From the NCBI RefSeq assembly GCF_004339545.1, contig NZ_SMGD01000014.1, forward strand, positions 364,206 through 428,205: a DNA stretch of 64,000 bases. The letters are read 5' to 3'. The notes beneath the pieces were generated by a model, which was not told the DNA's origin, ran no database searches, and saw only the letters and a list, made by a program, of their open reading frames with translations. Within the stretch, counting starts at the first letter, position 1; each line of letters starts with the position of its first letter. The position numbers and the translations under genes were made by a program. Source of the stretch: Celerinatantimonas diazotrophica (GTDB taxonomy: Bacteria > Pseudomonadota > Gammaproteobacteria > Enterobacterales > Celerinatantimonadaceae). Positions 8,657-16,701 of the stretch are shown here, in pieces.

Positions 8657-8930
8657 TACATGCGATAGTTTTTTCTATTGAGATATCGTGATATGAAGCC
8701 AATAAGATTGGATAAAATAGAAAGATAGCTAAATAGAAATAATCTATTTTATGGTAAATTGGACTCATTATTGTTAAATAGGATTTCTAGTAACACCATG
8801 AAAAAAATCAACTTTCCTCAAAACCATCATTACTTAGTACGACGTATCGATACTGCCTAGGTAATACCCCCGTAAATTAACAGGCGTCAAAAGTAGAATT
8901 TTCTCGTACTCCAAACGCAGGAAATTCTGC
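8657..8930. other. Gap before the IS remnant; possible IS left edge
   Basis: A/T-rich DNA without a convincing gene. A 20-codon frame at 8799-8861 (MKKINFPQNHHYLVRRIDTA) ends in a stop where sequence resembling the left end of an IS3-family element begins (about 8860-8930). This could be a gene interrupted by the insertion, but I find no continuation on the far side. Confidence 0.3.
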
Positions 8931-9750
8931 ATGAAAACATCAAAATTTACAGACAGCCAAATCATGGCGATCCTCAAACAAACCGAAGCCGGCACGCCCG
9001 TTCCTGAGCTATGCCGGGAGCATGGCATGAGTTCGGCGACTTTTTACAAATGAGCTAAATTCGGCAGCATGGATACGTCGTTGATGGCTCGCCTAAAAGA
9101 ACTTGATCAGGAAGCGATGGCACAACACGCAATGGCCAATCGGAAAATGACAATTCGCTTGGCCTGCGCGGCATTTTCCATCAGCTAAACCTACTACCGA
9201 TATCAGCCTGTTTATGACGATGAGAATGCGCAGACCGCAGCTTTGCTTGTTGATTTAACAGAAAAAGAAACGGACTCGGGCTGTGGGTAATGTTTTTATT
9301 ATCTGCGGCGCAATGTGAAAGGCTTCGGTTGGAACTACATGGAACCACAAGCGGATCCTGCGATTTAGCGCTGAATCTGCGTATAAAACCACGCCGACGA
9401 CTAAAGCGAAACGCACCAGAGCTGCTGACAGAACCCACTCAATTAAATCGAATCCAGTGTGGTCGATAGATTTTATGTATGACTAGCTTGCAGATGGGCG
9501 CAGCTATCGGTTGTTCAACGTCATCGATGACTTTTATTGAAGCTTGGTTTTCGCTGCCGACGCTGCGGGTAATAAGGTCGGGACGCTAAAACAGCTGCTT
9601 GGATGGCGACCCAAACCCTTGACGAACCGCTGTAACAATGGTCCCGAGTCCATCAGCCAGGAATTTACAGAATGGGCGAAAACAACAGACCATGAGTCGT
9701 GCTGCTGTACGAGCTATTCAGCGTGTTACAATCACGAGCACAATACAAGA
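8931..9750 (+). pseudogene. Decayed IS3-family (IS407/IS51-like) transposase
   Basis: Reading across frames recovers an orfA N-terminus (MKTSKFTDSQIMAILKQ, then TPVPELCREHGMSSATFYK, an HTH), interrupted by a stop at 9051, then MDTSLMARLKELDQEAM fused to orfB pieces: RKMTIRLACAAFSIS, YYRYQPVYDDENA, LRIKPRRRLKR, WSIDFMYD*LADGRSYRLF, NVIDDFY, LLGWRPKPLTNRCNNGPESI, FTEWAK and YNHEHNT. The order matches an IS407-group element, with the DDE region recognisable at IDF and NGPE, but with several stops, frameshifts and internal deletions. It cannot make an active transposase. The end is set where similarity fades. Confidence 0.9.
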
Positions 9751-9779
9751 ACAGCTGCACTTTACGTTTTCACTATGGG

Positions 9780-10696
9780 CTAAAATACTCTATTTAACAT
9801 AATATACATTATGCGAAATTATATATTCTAAAACTTCAGCATTTAAAATACTGATCGAACAAAAACACAGTTTCCCAAGGCTTCATTCCGGTGCCTGAAA
9901 AACAAGCATACCGAAACTTCTCATTTTGTTCCATGCACAGACTCCGGACATGATTTCACCACTTGCGCGTTAGTGATTTTCCTTTTTACTTAGCTAATTT
10001 AGTGTAGCCAACAAGTTATCTAATTTAGATCAGAACCGTACTGACCGAATGAGTTCAATCGCTTTTAGGAAACAATTTCTTTGTCGGCAGGATTTATCAT
10101 AGCCATGCTCACAGGTGGATCCTATGTGAGCAGCACTAGACTAGCCACATAAACACGGGTTTCTACCCAGGGGCTCGTCTGGAGTCATTGTTCAATGCTT
10201 CAACACGATTACCTTTAACCCATTCATGACTGCGATAAAACATCTCACGCCAAAATCGATCTCATTATTTATAAAAGTATTACTTGTTCGTTGCTTTTTC
10301 TTAATCGCGCCCTAACGAATTGCTATAGACGTCCCAGTTCAAAAAAATGCAATTAGATACTACTAATTAAGCATAATGCAGTTGTATATTCTGTGCTTTT
10401 ATACTAGCTGGATTGTCTTCTGCATAAAAATGTCATATTCCAGTATGATTGGAGAATACTTAATAATTAATTTTTTATTATAATACAATTACTTATGAAT
10501 TTATCATGTTTTATAGTGGACTTAATCAATGCCATCCTCTGAGAGCGATAACATATTGTTTGTTTTAAATACATTTTTTATAAGAGCGTTACACTAATTT
10601 AACTTTTAAAGTGCTTGCCTCCCCCATTGATTCTCATGTATTGTTCGTGCTCTAGTTGAAATGGGCTCATTTAAAGTTATAAGTAAAATGCTTTTT
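9780..10696. other. Non-coding, decayed stretch between the IS remnant and fnr
   Basis: About 900 bp with no intact gene on either strand. One minus-strand segment at 10163-10258 reads RFWREMFYRSHEWVKGNRV and on to an in-frame stop, and a segment in another frame further down reads CEHGYDKSCRQRNCFLKAI. Both look protein-like and frameshifted relative to each other, so a second dead gene is likely. I cannot name its family. The rest is A/T-rich with many stops. Confidence 0.45.
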
Positions 10697-10726
10697 TTGT
10701 CTATGAAAGTAATTTGAAAAATAGTA
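10697..10726 (+). promoter_or_regulatory. Possible fnr promoter
   Basis: TTGTCT at 10697-10702 and ATAGTA at 10721-10726 with an 18-bp spacer give a plausible but weak sigma-70 promoter just upstream of the FNR box. Confidence 0.35.
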
Positions 10727-10729
10727 AAC

Positions 10730-10743
10730 TTGATTTGAGTCAA
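10730..10743 (+). promoter_or_regulatory. FNR box in front of fnr (autoregulation)
   Basis: TTGATTTGAGTCAA matches the FNR consensus TTGAT-N4-ATCAA with one mismatch (G for A in the right half). It lies 20 bp before the fnr start codon and downstream of the likely -10 box. That position fits repression of fnr by its own product under anaerobiosis, as known in E. coli. Confidence 0.7.
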
Positions 10744-10762
10744 AACGGATGGTCGAGTTGCT

Positions 10763-11503
10763 ATGAGCGTTAACCACAGACATAACCGAATTCAAACTGG
10801 CGGATGTGAAATTCATTGTCAAGAATGTAGCATTGCCCAGTTATGTATCCCTTATTCCCTCAATGAAACTGAATTAGACCGCTTAGATCGGATTATCGAG
10901 CGTAAAAAACCGATTCAAAAAGGCGAAGAACTATTCGCAGCCGGTGAAACGATGCGCTGTTTATATGCTATCCGCTCAGGGACGATTAAAACATACACAA
11001 TCACCGAACAAGGTGACGAACAAATCACAGGTTTTCAACTCGCTGGTGACTTGGTCGGATTTGATGCAATAAATCGTGGTATCCATCCGAGCTTTGCTCA
11101 AGCACTGGAAACTTCGATGGTTTGTGAAATCCCCTATGAAGTGTTAGATGATTTATCATCAGCGATGCCTAAGTTACGTCATCAAATGATGAGGTTGATG
11201 AGTAATGAGATTTGTGGCGATCAAAATATGATTCTGCTCTTAAGTAAGAAAAATGCAGAAGAACGTTTAGCTGCGTTTATATTTGGTTTATCAAATCGTT
11301 TTGCTCAACGCGGATTTTCTCCTCGAGAATTTCGTTTAACAATGACCCGTGGCGATATTGGTAATTACTTAGGATTAACTGTTGAAACAATTAGTCGTTT
11401 ATTAGGCCGTTTTCAAAAATCAGAACTGATTAACGTAAAAGGCAAATATATTACAATCGTTAATCACGATAAACTTGCAGAATTAGCGGGTGCGAAAAAG
11501 TAA
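10763..11503 (+). CDS. fnr: Anaerobic regulator FNR (oxygen-sensing [4Fe-4S] CRP-family)
   Basis: 246 residues (E. coli FNR 250) with near-identical blocks throughout. The four cluster ligands are present: three among Cys15, Cys19, Cys22 and Cys28, and Cys121 in SMVCEIP. The cyclic-nucleotide-type beta-roll covers about 35-150, followed by the dimer helix ([10 protein letters not shown]) and the HTH with the recognition helix [10 protein letters not shown], whose E-x-x-S-R reads TTGAT half-sites. Under anaerobic conditions the dimer activates respiratory genes. The neighbours uspE and ttcA follow in the same direction, an order also common in vibrios and Shewanella. A probable FNR site lies just upstream. 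Confidence 0.98.
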   Translation: MSVNHRHNRIQTGGCEIHCQECSIAQLCIPYSLNETELDRLDRIIERKKPIQKGEELFAAGETMRCLYAIRSGTIKTYTITEQGDEQITGFQLAGDLVGFDAINRGIHPSFAQALETSMVCEIPYEVLDDLSSAMPKLRHQMMRLMSNEICGDQNMILLLSKKNAEERLAAFIFGLSNRFAQRGFSPREFRLTMTRGDIGNYLGLTVETISRLLGRFQKSELINVKGKYITIVNHDKLAELAGAKK

Positions 11504-11513
11504 CAGTATTTTT

Positions 11514-11541
11514 GACCTAGTTCTGTTCTTTGAACTAGGTC
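11514..11541 (+). terminator. Hairpin after fnr
   Basis: A perfect 10-bp stem (GACCTAGTTC / GAACTAGGTC) with an 8-nt loop lies 11 bp past the stop. The downstream tract (GCTTTCCCT) is not a pure T run, so it may be a weak terminator or an mRNA end-stabiliser. Confidence 0.5.
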
Positions 11542-11612
11542 GCTTTCCCTCTTCTATGTTTTAGCTAATCTGAGAGTATCGTTCATTAAGCCCTTTAATT
11601 AAGGAGCATATT

Positions 11613-12539
11613 ATGATTCAGTACAAAAATATCTTGGTTGTGATTGATCCCACTCAAGATGAACAGGCTGCCCTTTCTCGAGCGATTTTTCTTTCTCAAC
11701 AAAAACAGCAGGCCCCTATTAAAGCTCTCCTGACTATCTATGATTTCTCGTATGAAATGACATCAATGCTCTCATCTAGCGAACGCGAAACAATGCGTTC
11801 AGCAGTCATCGCTGATAGAAAAGAATGGCTTGATAAGCTCGTTGCTCAATACCAACACAACGGAATCGAGATCGAAACCAAAGTTCTCTGGAATAACCGT
11901 CTCTATGAAGCCATTATTAATGAAGCCAAAGAATTCGGACACGATTTAATTGTTAAAAGTACCCATAGCCATCCTAAATTACAGTCGGTTATCTTTACAC
12001 CAACTGATTGGCATCTACTGCGCAAAACCCCCTGCCCATTATTATTAGTGAAAAATAATAATTGGCCATCGCATGGTCGAATCCTAGCAGCAGTTCATTT
12101 GGGTGCTGAAGATGAATTACATCTGAAACTCAATGATATGATTACTTGTTATAGCCGTGATTTAGCAGACCTTGTCGATGGTCAATTGCACGCTATTAAT
12201 GCTTACCCTCCCGCACCGGCCAATATCGCTATCGAGCTGCCCGATTTTGATCCTGAATTATATAATCAAAACGTTAAAGAGCAGCATGAAGAATTAGTTA
12301 AAGAGTATGTAAAAAAATACGACCTTGACGAAAATTTCATTCATCTAGAAGAAGGGTTACCTGACGATGCGATTATCGATACATCTTATAATCTGGATGC
12401 AGCCGTTGTCGTTTTAGGTACTTGCGGTCGAAGTGGATTGAGTGGTGCATTAATTGGTAATACAGCCGAACATGTGATCGATCAACTCAACTGCGATTTG
12501 CTCGCATTACGACCGGAATCACTAGATACCGAGCACTAA
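11613..12539 (+). CDS. uspE: Tandem-domain universal stress protein UspE
   Basis: 308 residues made of two Usp domains (about 1-150 and 155-305), as in E. coli UspE (316). The second ends with the ATP-binding-like signature GTCGRSGLSGALIGNTAEHV. UspE supports survival under oxidative and other stress, motility and adhesion, and in enterobacteria lies next to fnr, as here. The start at 11613 is preceded by AAGGAGC. A strong intrinsic terminator follows. The assignment rests on length, two-domain build and neighbourhood. Confidence 0.94.
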   Translation: MIQYKNILVVIDPTQDEQAALSRAIFLSQQKQQAPIKALLTIYDFSYEMTSMLSSSERETMRSAVIADRKEWLDKLVAQYQHNGIEIETKVLWNNRLYEAIINEAKEFGHDLIVKSTHSHPKLQSVIFTPTDWHLLRKTPCPLLLVKNNNWPSHGRILAAVHLGAEDELHLKLNDMITCYSRDLADLVDGQLHAINAYPPAPANIAIELPDFDPELYNQNVKEQHEELVKEYVKKYDLDENFIHLEEGLPDDAIIDTSYNLDAAVVVLGTCGRSGLSGALIGNTAEHVIDQLNCDLLALRPESLDTEH

Positions 12540-12575
12540 ATAACCGCACTCATAATGTACTGCTTGCAGTCAGCC

Positions 12576-12610
12576 AGCGCGCCTTTATAATGGGCGCGCT
12601 TTTTATTTTA
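12576..12610 (+). terminator. uspE terminator
   Basis: G/C-rich stem AGCGCGCC / GGGCGCGCT with an 8-nt loop, followed by TTTTATTTT. Confidence 0.88.
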
Positions 12611-12627
12611 AAGTATGGTCAACGTCT

Positions 12628-13554
12628 ATGTCTGTAAAACCCAAAACTATCTATAACGCCAATAAACTTCACAAACGCCTACGCCGCCAGGTAGGGCAAG
12701 CTATTGCAGATTACAATATGATCGAGGCTGGCGACAAAGTCATGGTGTGCCTCTCTGGAGGGAAAGATAGCTATGGTTTACTAGCAATACTATTGCACTT
12801 AAAAGCGCATGCCCCAATTAATTTTGATATAATTGCAGTAAATCTGGATCAAAAACAGCCAGGGTTTCCTGAAGATGTATTGCCCCGCTACCTTAATGAA
12901 TTAGGTGTTCATTACAAGATTGTTGAAGAAGATACCTATTCTATCGTCAAAGAAAAAATTCCCGAAGGAAAAACAACCTGCTCATTATGCTCACGATTGC
13001 GCCGTGGAATTTTATATCGTACAGCGAAGGAAGTAGGAGCAACCAAGATAGCGCTAGGTCATCATCGTGATGACATCCTTGAAACCTTATTTTTGAATAT
13101 GTTTCATGGTGGTAAACTCAAAGCGATGCCACCGAAATTAGTCAGCGATAATGGAGAACATGTCGTTATTCGTCCATTAGCCTACTGTAAAGAAGCAGAT
13201 TTAGAGCGTTTTGCACAAATTAAAAAGTTTCCAATCATTCCTTGTAATCTCTGTGGTTCGCAAGAAAACTTACAACGGCAGATGATTAAAGAGATGCTTA
13301 ACAGCTGGGAAAAACGCTACCCAGGGCGCATTGAATCAATGTTTAGAGCAATTCAAAATGTTGTTCCCTCACACCTTTTAGATAGTAGTTTCTTCGACTT
13401 TAAAAATGTTGATATATCTAATGGGATTATCGATGGTGGTGATATAGCCTTTGATCGACCTGAACAAAGTGAGACGAAGAGGGTTGAAAAATTTAATGAG
13501 CAAAACAGTGGAGACAGATTAACAGTTCAATTTATTGATGCCTCAGCCAATTAA
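12628..13554 (+). CDS. ttcA: tRNA 2-thiocytidine(32) synthetase TtcA
   Basis: 308 residues. It is a PP-loop ATPase with SGGKDS at 43-48 that activates C32 of some tRNAs for thiolation. Two CxxC pairs, Cys118/Cys121 and Cys206/Cys209 (CNLCG), are the ligands known to hold the iron-sulfur cluster in this family. HHRDD (about 145-149) is also characteristic. The ttcA position after fnr-uspE fits other gammaproteobacteria, although here uspE has its own terminator, so ttcA is likely transcribed separately. It converges on the Bax-like gene with a shared terminator. Confidence 0.96.
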   Translation: MSVKPKTIYNANKLHKRLRRQVGQAIADYNMIEAGDKVMVCLSGGKDSYGLLAILLHLKAHAPINFDIIAVNLDQKQPGFPEDVLPRYLNELGVHYKIVEEDTYSIVKEKIPEGKTTCSLCSRLRRGILYRTAKEVGATKIALGHHRDDILETLFLNMFHGGKLKAMPPKLVSDNGEHVVIRPLAYCKEADLERFAQIKKFPIIPCNLCGSQENLQRQMIKEMLNSWEKRYPGRIESMFRAIQNVVPSHLLDSSFFDFKNVDISNGIIDGGDIAFDRPEQSETKRVEKFNEQNSGDRLTVQFIDASAN

Positions 13555-13570
13555 TTTAATGATTCAACCC

Positions 13571-13598
13571 AAAAAACACCATATATATGGTGTTTTTT
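13571..13598. terminator. Bidirectional terminator between ttcA and the bax-like gene
   Basis: AAAAAACACCA and TGGTGTTTTTT form a long symmetric hairpin, T-rich in both directions, between the two converging genes. Confidence 0.85.
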
Positions 13599-13601
13599 GT
13601 T

Positions 13602-14402
13602 TTAATTGGTCTCAACCTGAGGTGCATCAGGCCAATTATCCTTATACGTGTTCATCAGTGATGTCAGTGAATCAACATACCCCATTCCGCGAGCCGAATA
13701 GTTCACTAATCCCTTAACTACTGCCCTACCACTCACCTTTTTACCTTGTTGGCGGAGGTTATGACGAATACTTCTAAATTTACTGTATGCCGGGTTAGTA
13801 TTGAGATTACGCATATAAGCAACCACTGATTGAGCCGGTGATGTAAACTTTTTCACCTCGTGAGTTGCATCTTCAGAGCGAGCATTTGGTATGATTCCAC
13901 ATCCTTTCTGGTAGCACCATTGCCCAAATAAATTATTTCCCTGACGAGCAAATCGCGATGTCCCCCAAGCCGATTCATTAGCAGCCTGGGCCAAAACTAA
14001 ATTAGGGGGAATGGCATCAACCCGCAACAGTAGCTGTTTAAAGATATTGTCAGAAAGGCTACCTTCATCATCAATTGGTACTTTATATTCACTAGCCAGC
14101 CGTTTCACGAAGTTCTTTGCTGAGCGAGATAAAGACTCTTTTCCACGATACTGCTCATATGCTTTCTTAAGCAATTCTCGCTTTTTGAGGATAACAAAAT
14201 TCATATTCTTTACCAGCGGCAGCAGATATTCGGTAAATTGCTGTTTTTTTGCTGATGATGACTGCCCGTCAGTGAATTTAGGGAGACTTGAAGAAGGCAA
14301 TGACAAACCAGGCATCGCCCAAACGTTTCCTGAAGAGCGATAATCACACCCAGGCAAACCCACTAAAATAGATAATGTAGTTATATAAAAAAGCCAACGC
14401 AA
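13602..14402 (-). CDS. Bax-like glucosaminidase-domain lipoprotein
   Basis: 266 residues. The N-terminus is a short hydrophobic signal with a probable lipobox ending in Cys19 (VGLPGC), so the mature protein may be a lipoprotein; Pro at -2 is not ideal. The C-terminal ~140 residues are the glucosaminidase fold of the Bax/FlgJ type with the catalytic region VLAQAANESAWGTSRFARQ (Glu143 probably the acid) and NNLFGQWC. E. coli Bax has the same PP-x-LVLAQAANESAWGTSRFA block. The predicted role is cleavage of peptidoglycan glycan strands in the periplasm. It is convergent with ttcA and divergent from nothing essential; a single-gene unit is likely. Confidence 0.85.
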   Translation of the reverse strand: MRWLFYITTLSILVGLPGCDYRSSGNVWAMPGLSLPSSSLPKFTDGQSSSAKKQQFTEYLLPLVKNMNFVILKKRELLKKAYEQYRGKESLSRSAKNFVKRLASEYKVPIDDEGSLSDNIFKQLLLRVDAIPPNLVLAQAANESAWGTSRFARQGNNLFGQWCYQKGCGIIPNARSEDATHEVKKFTSPAQSVVAYMRNLNTNPAYSKFRSIRHNLRQQGKKVSGRAVVKGLVNYSARGMGYVDSLTSLMNTYKDNWPDAPQVETN

Positions 14403-14462
14403 GTTGTTCTCCCTATGTTAATTTTAGCGTTCTAGTTTAACAACTTCATTGATTTTAGCCAA

Positions 14463-15161
14463 TCACCCCATAATTTGATGGCAAAACTCCGGCACAATTT
14501 TCGTCGCTGGACCATAATATTTTTCGTCAAATGCACTTTCAACTTGAGACGGTGCAAGATTTAGTTCAACAGTTTTAGCCCCAGATAGAGATGCCTGACG
14601 AACAAAACCAGCGGCTGGATAGACAACTCCGGAAGTCCCGATAGCAATAAAAAGATCAGCTTGAGAAATATGTGCCATGATGTCATCCATATACAAAGGC
14701 ATTTCACCAAACCAAACAACATGAGGACGTAAAGGGCTTGCTGGTGTGCAGCAATGGCATGGTTCATCTACTGCTATATCATGATCACAAGGATAAAGTT
14801 TGCCTGTTTTGACACAGCGTACTTTCATCAGCTCGCCATGCATATGGTAAATATTTTGACTGCCAGCTCGCTCATGAAGATTGTCAATATTCTGAGTCAC
14901 TAACGTGACTTCTATTCCTGGACGTTCCGACAGTTCCGCTAGAGCAATATGTGCTGCATTGGGTTTAATTTTAGGGTCAAGTAGTTCCTGGCGACGTTGA
15001 TTATAAAACGCCTGAACTTGAACCGGATCACGCTGATATCCTTCGGGAGTACAGATATCTTCGACCCGATGGTCAGCCCAAAGTCCTGTGTCACCACGAA
15101 AGGTTTGAATCCCCGATTCAGCAGATATGCCTGCCCCTGTTAAAACAACGACTTTCACCAT
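14463..15161 (-). CDS. cobB: NAD-dependent protein deacylase CobB (sirtuin)
   Basis: 232 residues, equivalent to the short form of E. coli CobB. It has the Rossmann NAD-binding signature [18 protein letters not shown] near the N-terminus, the TQNIDNLHE block, catalytic His108 in MHGE, and the zinc module with Cys116, Cys125 and a C-x-CC group at 135-138. Tyr53 and Arg56 (FYNQRR) are the pair that gives class III sirtuins desuccinylase ability besides deacetylation. [13 protein letters not shown] is the distal NAD site. It removes acyl groups from lysines such as that of acetyl-CoA synthetase. It follows the bax-like gene's direction with a ~60 bp gap. Confidence 0.95.
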   Translation of the reverse strand: MVKVVVLTGAGISAESGIQTFRGDTGLWADHRVEDICTPEGYQRDPVQVQAFYNQRRQELLDPKIKPNAAHIALAELSERPGIEVTLVTQNIDNLHERAGSQNIYHMHGELMKVRCVKTGKLYPCDHDIAVDEPCHCCTPASPLRPHVVWFGEMPLYMDDIMAHISQADLFIAIGTSGVVYPAAGFVRQASLSGAKTVELNLAPSQVESAFDEKYYGPATKIVPEFCHQIMG

Positions 15162-15448
15162 GACTCCTTTGTTAATTTGACACTATTTTGCCCCTGATAT
15201 CTTTATCTTGAACTGGAGATACCCGAAGCAATTTTACTTTATTAAACAGATTATTAATCATTCTAATTTATGGGAATTATAGATAAATATCTCAGTATAA
15301 GTTTAATTCAGGGTCAAAAATGAGTTAAAAATTTTACAAACGATGATATTTAATCAATAGTTAAATCATCTTATTTGAAAAATAATTCTCTTAAATTGAG
15401 ACATTTCCAAATATGTTGCTGTTTTTGCACTATGGATAGATAAAAATA
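15162..15448. other. Divergent regulatory gap between cobB and aapJ
   Basis: The first ~290 bp of a 400-bp A/T-rich intergenic region with no coding potential. It should hold the cobB promoter and upstream control sites of the aap operon. I see no clear binding site by eye in this part. Confidence 0.5.
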
Positions 15449-15465
15449 TGGTTGACAGAATGCGA
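15449..15465 (+). promoter_or_regulatory. Candidate aapJ promoter (sigma-54-like GG-N10-GC overlapping a TTGACA)
   Basis: GG at 15450-15451 and GC at 15462-15463 have the 10-bp spacing of a -24/-12 promoter, but the -12 element is imperfect. TTGACA at 15452-15457 is also a perfect sigma-70 -35 box, with only a weak -10 candidate (TTAAAG or TTTAAG region) 15-19 bp downstream. Which one is used cannot be decided by reading. Confidence 0.35.
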
Positions 15466-15488
15466 GATTAAAGTTTAAGTTGAACATA

Positions 15489-15534
15489 GGCCTAATGGAC
15501 AAGGCTGTCGAACATCGCTAAGTGCTATTAGGCC
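15489..15534 (+). other. Stem in the aapJ leader
   Basis: GGCCTAAT (15489-15496) is complementary to ATTAGGCC (15527-15534) and closes a 30-nt internal region just upstream of aapJ. If the promoter at ~15450 is used, it would form a 5' leader structure of the mRNA. Confidence 0.5.
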
Positions 15535-15564
15535 ATATGCACAACACAATAAAAATGTACAGGG

Positions 15565-16596
15565 ATGAAAACAATGTTCAAAAAGACCAAAGTGTGGACA
15601 ACCGTTGCGGCGGCTACTCTCATGCTCTCCGCATATGCTAATGCAGAATCAACACTCCAAAATGTTCAGAAGAAAGGCTATGTTCAATGTGGGGTCAGCA
15701 CAGGATTGCCTGGATTCTCCAACCCAGATGCTCAAGGTCATTGGCAAGGCTTAGACGTTGATGTTTGTCGAGCTGTAGCTGCAGCAGTTCTTGGTGATGC
15801 GAGTAAAGTCAAATATACCCCCCTGACAGCGAAAGAACGCTTTACTGCATTGCAGTCTGGGGAAATCGATATGCTATCTCGTAATACCACTTGGACCTTA
15901 ACCCGTGATGCATCCTTGGGTGTCAACTTTGCGGGTATAAACTATTATGATGGTCAAGGCTTTTTGGTAAGCAAAAACTTAGGAGTGACATCGGCCAAAG
16001 AGCTTGATGGTGCTGCCGTTTGCGTTCAGTCAGGCACGACGACCGAACTTAACCTTGCTGACTATTTCCGCAGTCACAACATGAAATATACCCCCGTAGT
16101 ATTTGATACCTCAGACCAAAGTGTTAAAGGATTTGAAGCGGGTCGTTGTGATGTCTTAACTTCAGATCAGTCACAGTTGTATGCATTACGCATTAAATTA
16201 GCCAAACCTGAAAATGCTGTTGTTCTGCCTGAAGTTATTTCCAAAGAACCGTTGGGACCTGTTGTTCGTCAGGGGGATGATGCATGGTTTAATGTTGTTA
16301 AATGGTCGTTATTTGCAATGCTCGACGCTGAAGAACTTGGTGTAAGCTCTAAAAACGTTGATCAAATGCTCAAATCAAACAATCCTTCAATCAAACGATT
16401 ACTAGGTGTCGATACTGATATGGGGCAAATGCTAGGTATTAGTAACAAATGGGCTTATAACATCGTTAAACAAGTAGGCAACTACGGTGAAGCATTTAAA
16501 CGTGATGTAGGTGAAGACTCCCCGCTTAAAATTAAACGAGGCTTAAACGCGCTATGGATTAACGGTGGTATTCAATACGCACCACCAGTGCGTTAG
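15565..16596 (+). CDS. aapJ: General L-amino acid ABC transporter, periplasmic binding protein AapJ
   Basis: 343 residues, family 3 solute-binding protein. A signal peptide is clear (KK near the start, hydrophobic AAATLMLSAYANA, cleavage after about residue 27). The mature protein begins with the typical TLQNVQKKGYVQCGVSTGLPGFS and has DVDVCRAVAAAV-like and GEIDMLSRNTTWTLTRD blocks of the AapJ/BztA group. It binds polar and other L-amino acids in the periplasm and delivers them to AapQM. It is the first gene of the operon and is separated from aapQ by a hairpin without a T run, a usual way to keep binding-protein mRNA more abundant. Confidence 0.95.
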   Translation: MKTMFKKTKVWTTVAAATLMLSAYANAESTLQNVQKKGYVQCGVSTGLPGFSNPDAQGHWQGLDVDVCRAVAAAVLGDASKVKYTPLTAKERFTALQSGEIDMLSRNTTWTLTRDASLGVNFAGINYYDGQGFLVSKNLGVTSAKELDGAAVCVQSGTTTELNLADYFRSHNMKYTPVVFDTSDQSVKGFEAGRCDVLTSDQSQLYALRIKLAKPENAVVLPEVISKEPLGPVVRQGDDAWFNVVKWSLFAMLDAEELGVSSKNVDQMLKSNNPSIKRLLGVDTDMGQMLGISNKWAYNIVKQVGNYGEAFKRDVGEDSPLKIKRGLNALWINGGIQYAPPVR

Positions 16597-16622
16597 CACT
16601 ACTATAGTTTGATTTAATCCCT

Positions 16623-16649
16623 GTAGAGCTGGATTGCAACCAGCTCTAC
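16623..16649 (+). other. Intercistronic hairpin between aapJ and aapQ
   Basis: A perfect 10-bp stem (GTAGAGCTGG / CCAGCTCTAC) with a 7-nt loop lies 26 nt after the aapJ stop. No T run follows, so it is more likely an mRNA 3'-protecting or attenuating element than a full terminator. Confidence 0.75.
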
Positions 16650-16701
16650 TTCTTAGTGGACTGATGCTTTTAACGTTTAATTGACTTATCGGAGTTGATA
16701 T

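Noticed and set aside
9544-9783. 79-codon frame (MVFAADAAGNKVG...) as an independent gene
   Set aside because: It is a piece of the decayed IS3-family transposase (LLGWRPKPLTNRCNNGPE) and has no start signal.
14561-14767. Frame inside cobB in another phase
   Set aside because: Shadow of cobB; the cobB frame contains all sirtuin motifs.
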